From Antribacter gilvus (GTDB lineage: Bacteria > Actinomycetota > Actinomycetes > Actinomycetales > Cellulomonadaceae): a DNA stretch of 64,000 nt. The notes beneath the pieces are model-generated. The model did not search any database and was not told the origin of the DNA. It saw only the letters and a program-made list of their open reading frames with translations. Positions 61,458-64,000 of the stretch are shown here, piece after piece; position 1 is the first letter of the stretch; each line of letters begins with the position of its first letter. The stretch lies in contig NZ_QXTH01000003.1 in the NCBI RefSeq assembly GCF_003946865.1, forward strand, positions 62,001 through 126,000, in the 5' to 3' direction. The position numbers and the translations under genes are program-made.

Positions 61458-62120
61458 GTGACCCATCACGACTCCGCAGGCGTCGAGCCCAAGCTGCCCC
61501 TCTCGCGTGAGCGAGTCCTCCGTGCGGCCGTCGCGCTCGCTGACGCCCGCGGGCTCGCCGCCGTGACCATCCGGTCGCTGGCGGACTCCCTCGGCCTCAA
61601 GCCGATGTCCCTGTACCACTACGTCCGAGGCAAGGACGACGTGCTGCACGGCATGACTGACCAGGTCTTCGCCGAGATCGACCTGCCCGATCCCAGCGCG
61701 CCGTGGCGGGACGCGCTCCGCGCCCGTGCCGTGTCCGCGCGCACCGTCCTGTCTCGCCATCCGTGGGCGCTGACGATCCTCGACCTCCAGCCGGCGACCG
61801 GGGCAGCGACGCTCCGGCACCACGACGCCGTGCTCGGCGTCCTACTCAGGGCAGGGTTCTCGCTGCGGGTGACCGCGCGCGCCTATACCCTCCTCGACGC
61901 GTACGTCTACGGCTTCGTGCTCCAGGAGGCCGTGCTGCCGACCGACGCCGGGCCGCCGGGCGACGCGGCCGCAGCCACCCTCGACGCCGACAGGTATCCC
62001 CACCTGGCTGCATTCGCCGCCGGGCTCGTCGGGCAGCCCGGCTACTCGTTCGGTGACGAGTTCGAGCCGGTGCTCGACCGCGTGCTGGACGCGATCGGCG
62101 CGCTGCGAGAGGACGGTTGA
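61458..62120 (+). CDS. TetR/AcrR-family regulator
   Basis: A 220-residue regulator. N-terminal HTH: RERVLRAAVALADARGLAAVTIRSLADSLGLKPMSLYHYVRGKDDVL. The C-terminal ligand domain resembles the TetR_C_1 (tetracyclin repressor-like) type. It probably represses the divergent DUF4386 gene and itself through the operator at 61387-61412. Inducer unknown. Confidence 0.9.
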   Translation: MTHHDSAGVEPKLPLSRERVLRAAVALADARGLAAVTIRSLADSLGLKPMSLYHYVRGKDDVLHGMTDQVFAEIDLPDPSAPWRDALRARAVSARTVLSRHPWALTILDLQPATGAATLRHHDAVLGVLLRAGFSLRVTARAYTLLDAYVYGFVLQEAVLPTDAGPPGDAAAATLDADRYPHLAAFAAGLVGQPGYSFGDEFEPVLDRVLDAIGALREDG

Positions 62121-62256
62121 CCACGGCCGTGTCGCCGTGACGCCAGAGGCCGTAAGGGTGCCGGGGGAGGCGCTTCCCCGGTAGGTGAACGACCAGAGCG
62201 GGGGCGGGGGCGCCCGGGCCCCTGGCGTGCGGCCTTGTTATCGCAAACATCCACCC

Positions 62257-62304
62257 TTGACCCGCTGGTCGGCTGGGAACATAATGGATATGTTAGCGCT
62301 CACA
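62257..62304 (+). promoter_or_regulatory. Promoter with LacI-type operator for the GH43 locus
   Basis: TTGACC (62257-62262), 17 bp, then CATAAT (62280-62285): a near-consensus promoter. TGTTAGCGCTCACA (62291-62304) at the predicted start site is a LacI-family-type palindrome with central GC. It predicts sugar-inducible expression. Confidence 0.75.
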
Positions 62305-62365
62305 TCGCGCCCCTGAGCGGGTGCAAAGTCGCGCCCTGCTGTCCCTCGATCGCAAAGGAGCGAAC

Positions 62366-63829
62366 GTGCACAGCCGTCACACCCTGAGCAAGAGCAGTTC
62401 CGGTTTCGGTGACGCCGTGGGTCGCGCCACCACCCGTACCGCGCGCCGCCTCGCGGCGCTGCTCGCCCTGGTGCTCCTGCCGGTCGTCCTGGTGGCGCCG
62501 GCGGAGGCAGCACCCACCACCGTCACCCTCGGGCGTGCGTCGTTCGAGCCGGTCAACTATGCCGGGCGGTTCGTCCGGCACCAGGACTACCTGGGCCGGA
62601 TCGACCCGGTCACGTCGTCCAGCGCGGCGCAGCTCAAGAGCGACGCGACGTTCACGGTGGTGCCGGGCCTGGCGTCGTCGTCGTGCTACTCGTTCCAGGC
62701 CACGAACGGCCGGTTCCTGCGGCACAAGGACTACCGCGTGCGGCTCGACACGAACGACGGGTCGGCCACGTTCCGGGCCGACGCGACGTTCTGCGCGCAG
62801 ACGGGCTCGGTCACCGGCTCGGTGTCCTTCACGTCGTACAACTTCCCGTCGCGCACGCTGCGGCACAAGCGCTCCGAGCTGTGGATCGACCCGACCCAGG
62901 ACACCGCGCAGTTCCGGGCCGACAGCTCGTTCTACCGGCGCACGCCGTGGACCCCGCGGACGACCGCCAACCCGGTGCTGCCGGGCCTGTTCGCCGACCC
63001 GCACCTGACGTACCTGAACGGGCGGTACTACCTGTACCCGACCACCGACGGGTACGCGGGCTGGTCCGGTCCCGCCTACTCGGCGTGGTCGTCGGCGGAC
63101 CTGACGACCTGGACGTTCTACGGGAACGTCCTCGACCTGGGACCCGACGTGTCCTGGGCGGACAACTCGGCCTGGGCGCCCGCCGTCGTCGCGAAGAACG
63201 GGAGGTACTACCTGTACTTCAGCGGCGGGGCCGCGTCCGGGAACACGGCCAAGCAGCTCGGGGTCGCGGTCGCGGACTCGCCCACCGGCCCGTTCCGCGA
63301 CGCGCTCGGCCGGCCGCTGGTCGCCGCCGGGGCGTACTCGGGCCAGGCCATCGACCCGATGGTCTTCACGGACGACGACGGCACGTCGTACCTCTACTGG
63401 GGTCAGGGTGCGCTGCGGGTCGTGCCGCTGAACGCGGACCTGACGTCGTTCGACCCCGCGCGGGTGCGGACCATCACGCCGTCGGGCTACAACGAGGCGC
63501 CGTTCCTGTTCGAGCGGAACGGGACCTACTACCTGATGTGGTCGGAGAACGACACCCGCAGCGAGGACTACCGCGTCGCGTACGCGACGGCGTCGTCGCC
63601 CACCGGGCCGTTCACGAACCGTGGCGTGGTCCTGAGCAAGAACACCGGCCTCGGCATCCTCGGGACCGGCCACCACTCCGTGGTGAGGTCGCCCACCGGC
63701 GACACCTGGTACATCGCCTACCACCGGTTCGCGGTGCCCGCCGGCAACGGCACCAACCGCGAGGTGGCGATCGACCGCCTCACCTTCCGCGCCGACGGCA
63801 CCATCGCGCCCGTCGTGCCGACCCCCTGA
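62366..63829 (+). CDS. Secreted GH43 arabinofuranosidase/xylosidase with AbfB domain
   Basis: A 487-residue secreted glycosidase. Long signal peptide (to about residue 48, RRLAALLALVLLPVVLVAPAEA). Residues 52-190 form an AbfB (CBM42) arabinose-binding beta-trefoil with internal repeats (RASFEPVNYAGRFVRHQDYLGRID; YSFQATNGRFLRHKDYRVRLD; TSYNFPSRTLRHKRSELWID). Then a GH43 five-bladed propeller: catalytic Asp in FADPHLTYLNGRYYLYPTTD (about 210), modulating Asp in QAIDPMVFTDDDG, and the general acid Glu in SGYNEAPFLFERNG. It removes arabinose or xylose from hemicellulose. AAAGGAG precedes GTG 62366. Confidence 0.92.
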   Translation: MHSRHTLSKSSSGFGDAVGRATTRTARRLAALLALVLLPVVLVAPAEAAPTTVTLGRASFEPVNYAGRFVRHQDYLGRIDPVTSSSAAQLKSDATFTVVPGLASSSCYSFQATNGRFLRHKDYRVRLDTNDGSATFRADATFCAQTGSVTGSVSFTSYNFPSRTLRHKRSELWIDPTQDTAQFRADSSFYRRTPWTPRTTANPVLPGLFADPHLTYLNGRYYLYPTTDGYAGWSGPAYSAWSSADLTTWTFYGNVLDLGPDVSWADNSAWAPAVVAKNGRYYLYFSGGAASGNTAKQLGVAVADSPTGPFRDALGRPLVAAGAYSGQAIDPMVFTDDDGTSYLYWGQGALRVVPLNADLTSFDPARVRTITPSGYNEAPFLFERNGTYYLMWSENDTRSEDYRVAYATASSPTGPFTNRGVVLSKNTGLGILGTGHHSVVRSPTGDTWYIAYHRFAVPAGNGTNREVAIDRLTFRADGTIAPVVPTP

Positions 63830-63858
63830 CCCCATCCACGACACGAAGGAGTGCTCGG

Positions 63859-64000
63859 ATGAACACCACCGCACCTTCTCGGCGGGCCGCTGCCCTCGTC
63901 GCCATGACTGCCGCCCTGGCGCTCGTGGTCTCGACCTGGATCGTCGCGACGGCAGAACGCGCCGCCGCGCTCGACCCCTTCACCGGCTACCTCATGGCCC
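63859..64000 (+). CDS. Secreted glycoside hydrolase, N-terminal fragment (cut by window edge)
   Basis: The first 47 codons of a gene with AAGGAG before ATG 63859. It encodes a signal peptide (RRAAALVAMTAALALVVSTW) and the start of a mature protein, ALDPFTGYLMA, a segment typical of GH43-family enzymes. It lies 30 bases after the previous GH43 gene and probably forms one operon with it. Confidence 0.6.
   Translation, partial: MNTTAPSRRAAALVAMTAALALVVSTWIVATAERAAALDPFTGYLMA

Overview
The window is very GC-rich DNA (roughly 70-75% by eye), densely packed on both strands, with many GTG starts, 4-base stop/start overlaps and many genes whose promoter -10 box sits only 6-8 bases before the start codon (leaderless mRNAs). 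The tig-clpP1-clpP2-clpX block, mycobacterial-type RpiB, polycysteine leader before cysK, F420 enzymes, an Eis-like acetyltransferase, an Rv3235-type protein and a secreted GH43/AbfB enzyme point to an actinobacterium. Order Micrococcales, near the Cellulomonas/Cellulosimicrobium/Isoptericola/Promicromonospora group, is my best inference; the species is not identified.

Layout. 1-9.8 kb: a membrane protein, an M13 peptidase, rpiB, a Nei-like glycosylase carrying two in-frame inverted repeats, an Eis-like acetyltransferase, an alkyltransferase-like protein, an LLM oxidoreductase and a GntR/DUF1648 pair with its operator. 9.8-11.8 kb: cysE and cysK behind a short leader ORF ending in five clustered Cys codons. 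11.8-20.4 kb: a nitrilase-family amidohydrolase, an M20 peptidase, RidA proteins, a VapBC pair, secreted and membrane proteins and an HxlR regulator. 20.4-22 kb: tRNA-Gly(TCC), tRNA-Pro(TGG) and a 1.2-kb remnant of an element that integrated into tRNA-Pro, shown by an exact 35-bp duplication of the tRNA 3' end. 22-26.6 kb: a dnaN gene away from any visible oriC genes, then small enzymes and regulators. 26.9-29.1 kb: an Abi/HEPN-like gene and a divergent pair of unknown genes.

29.2-43.3 kb is mostly core: trigger factor, ClpP1P2 and ClpX (protein quality control), an AMP-forming acyl-CoA ligase, chorismate mutase, a Vms1-type protein, valS, an Rrf2 regulator whose operator motif recurs before an FAD oxidase, and a DUF2975/XRE pair. 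43.4-48.8 kb: a fused asymmetric ABC exporter, an F420-dependent LLM enzyme and cofE. 48.9-54.7 kb: a three-gene operon encoding JetA/MksF, JetB/MksE and JetC/MksB, the SMC-like core of a Wadjet/MksBEF complex, with no JetD/MksG nuclease in the window. 54.8-64 kb: small membrane proteins, regulators, a mycothiol/glutathione-type hydroquinone reductase, a truncated DUF4143 gene beside tandem 23-bp repeats, a TetR/DUF4386 divergon, and a LacI-type-controlled arabinan/xylan-degradation locus that runs off the right edge.

Most convergent gene pairs are separated by long, often perfect hairpins. Several of these belong to three recurring sequence families, so they look like dispersed palindromic terminators.
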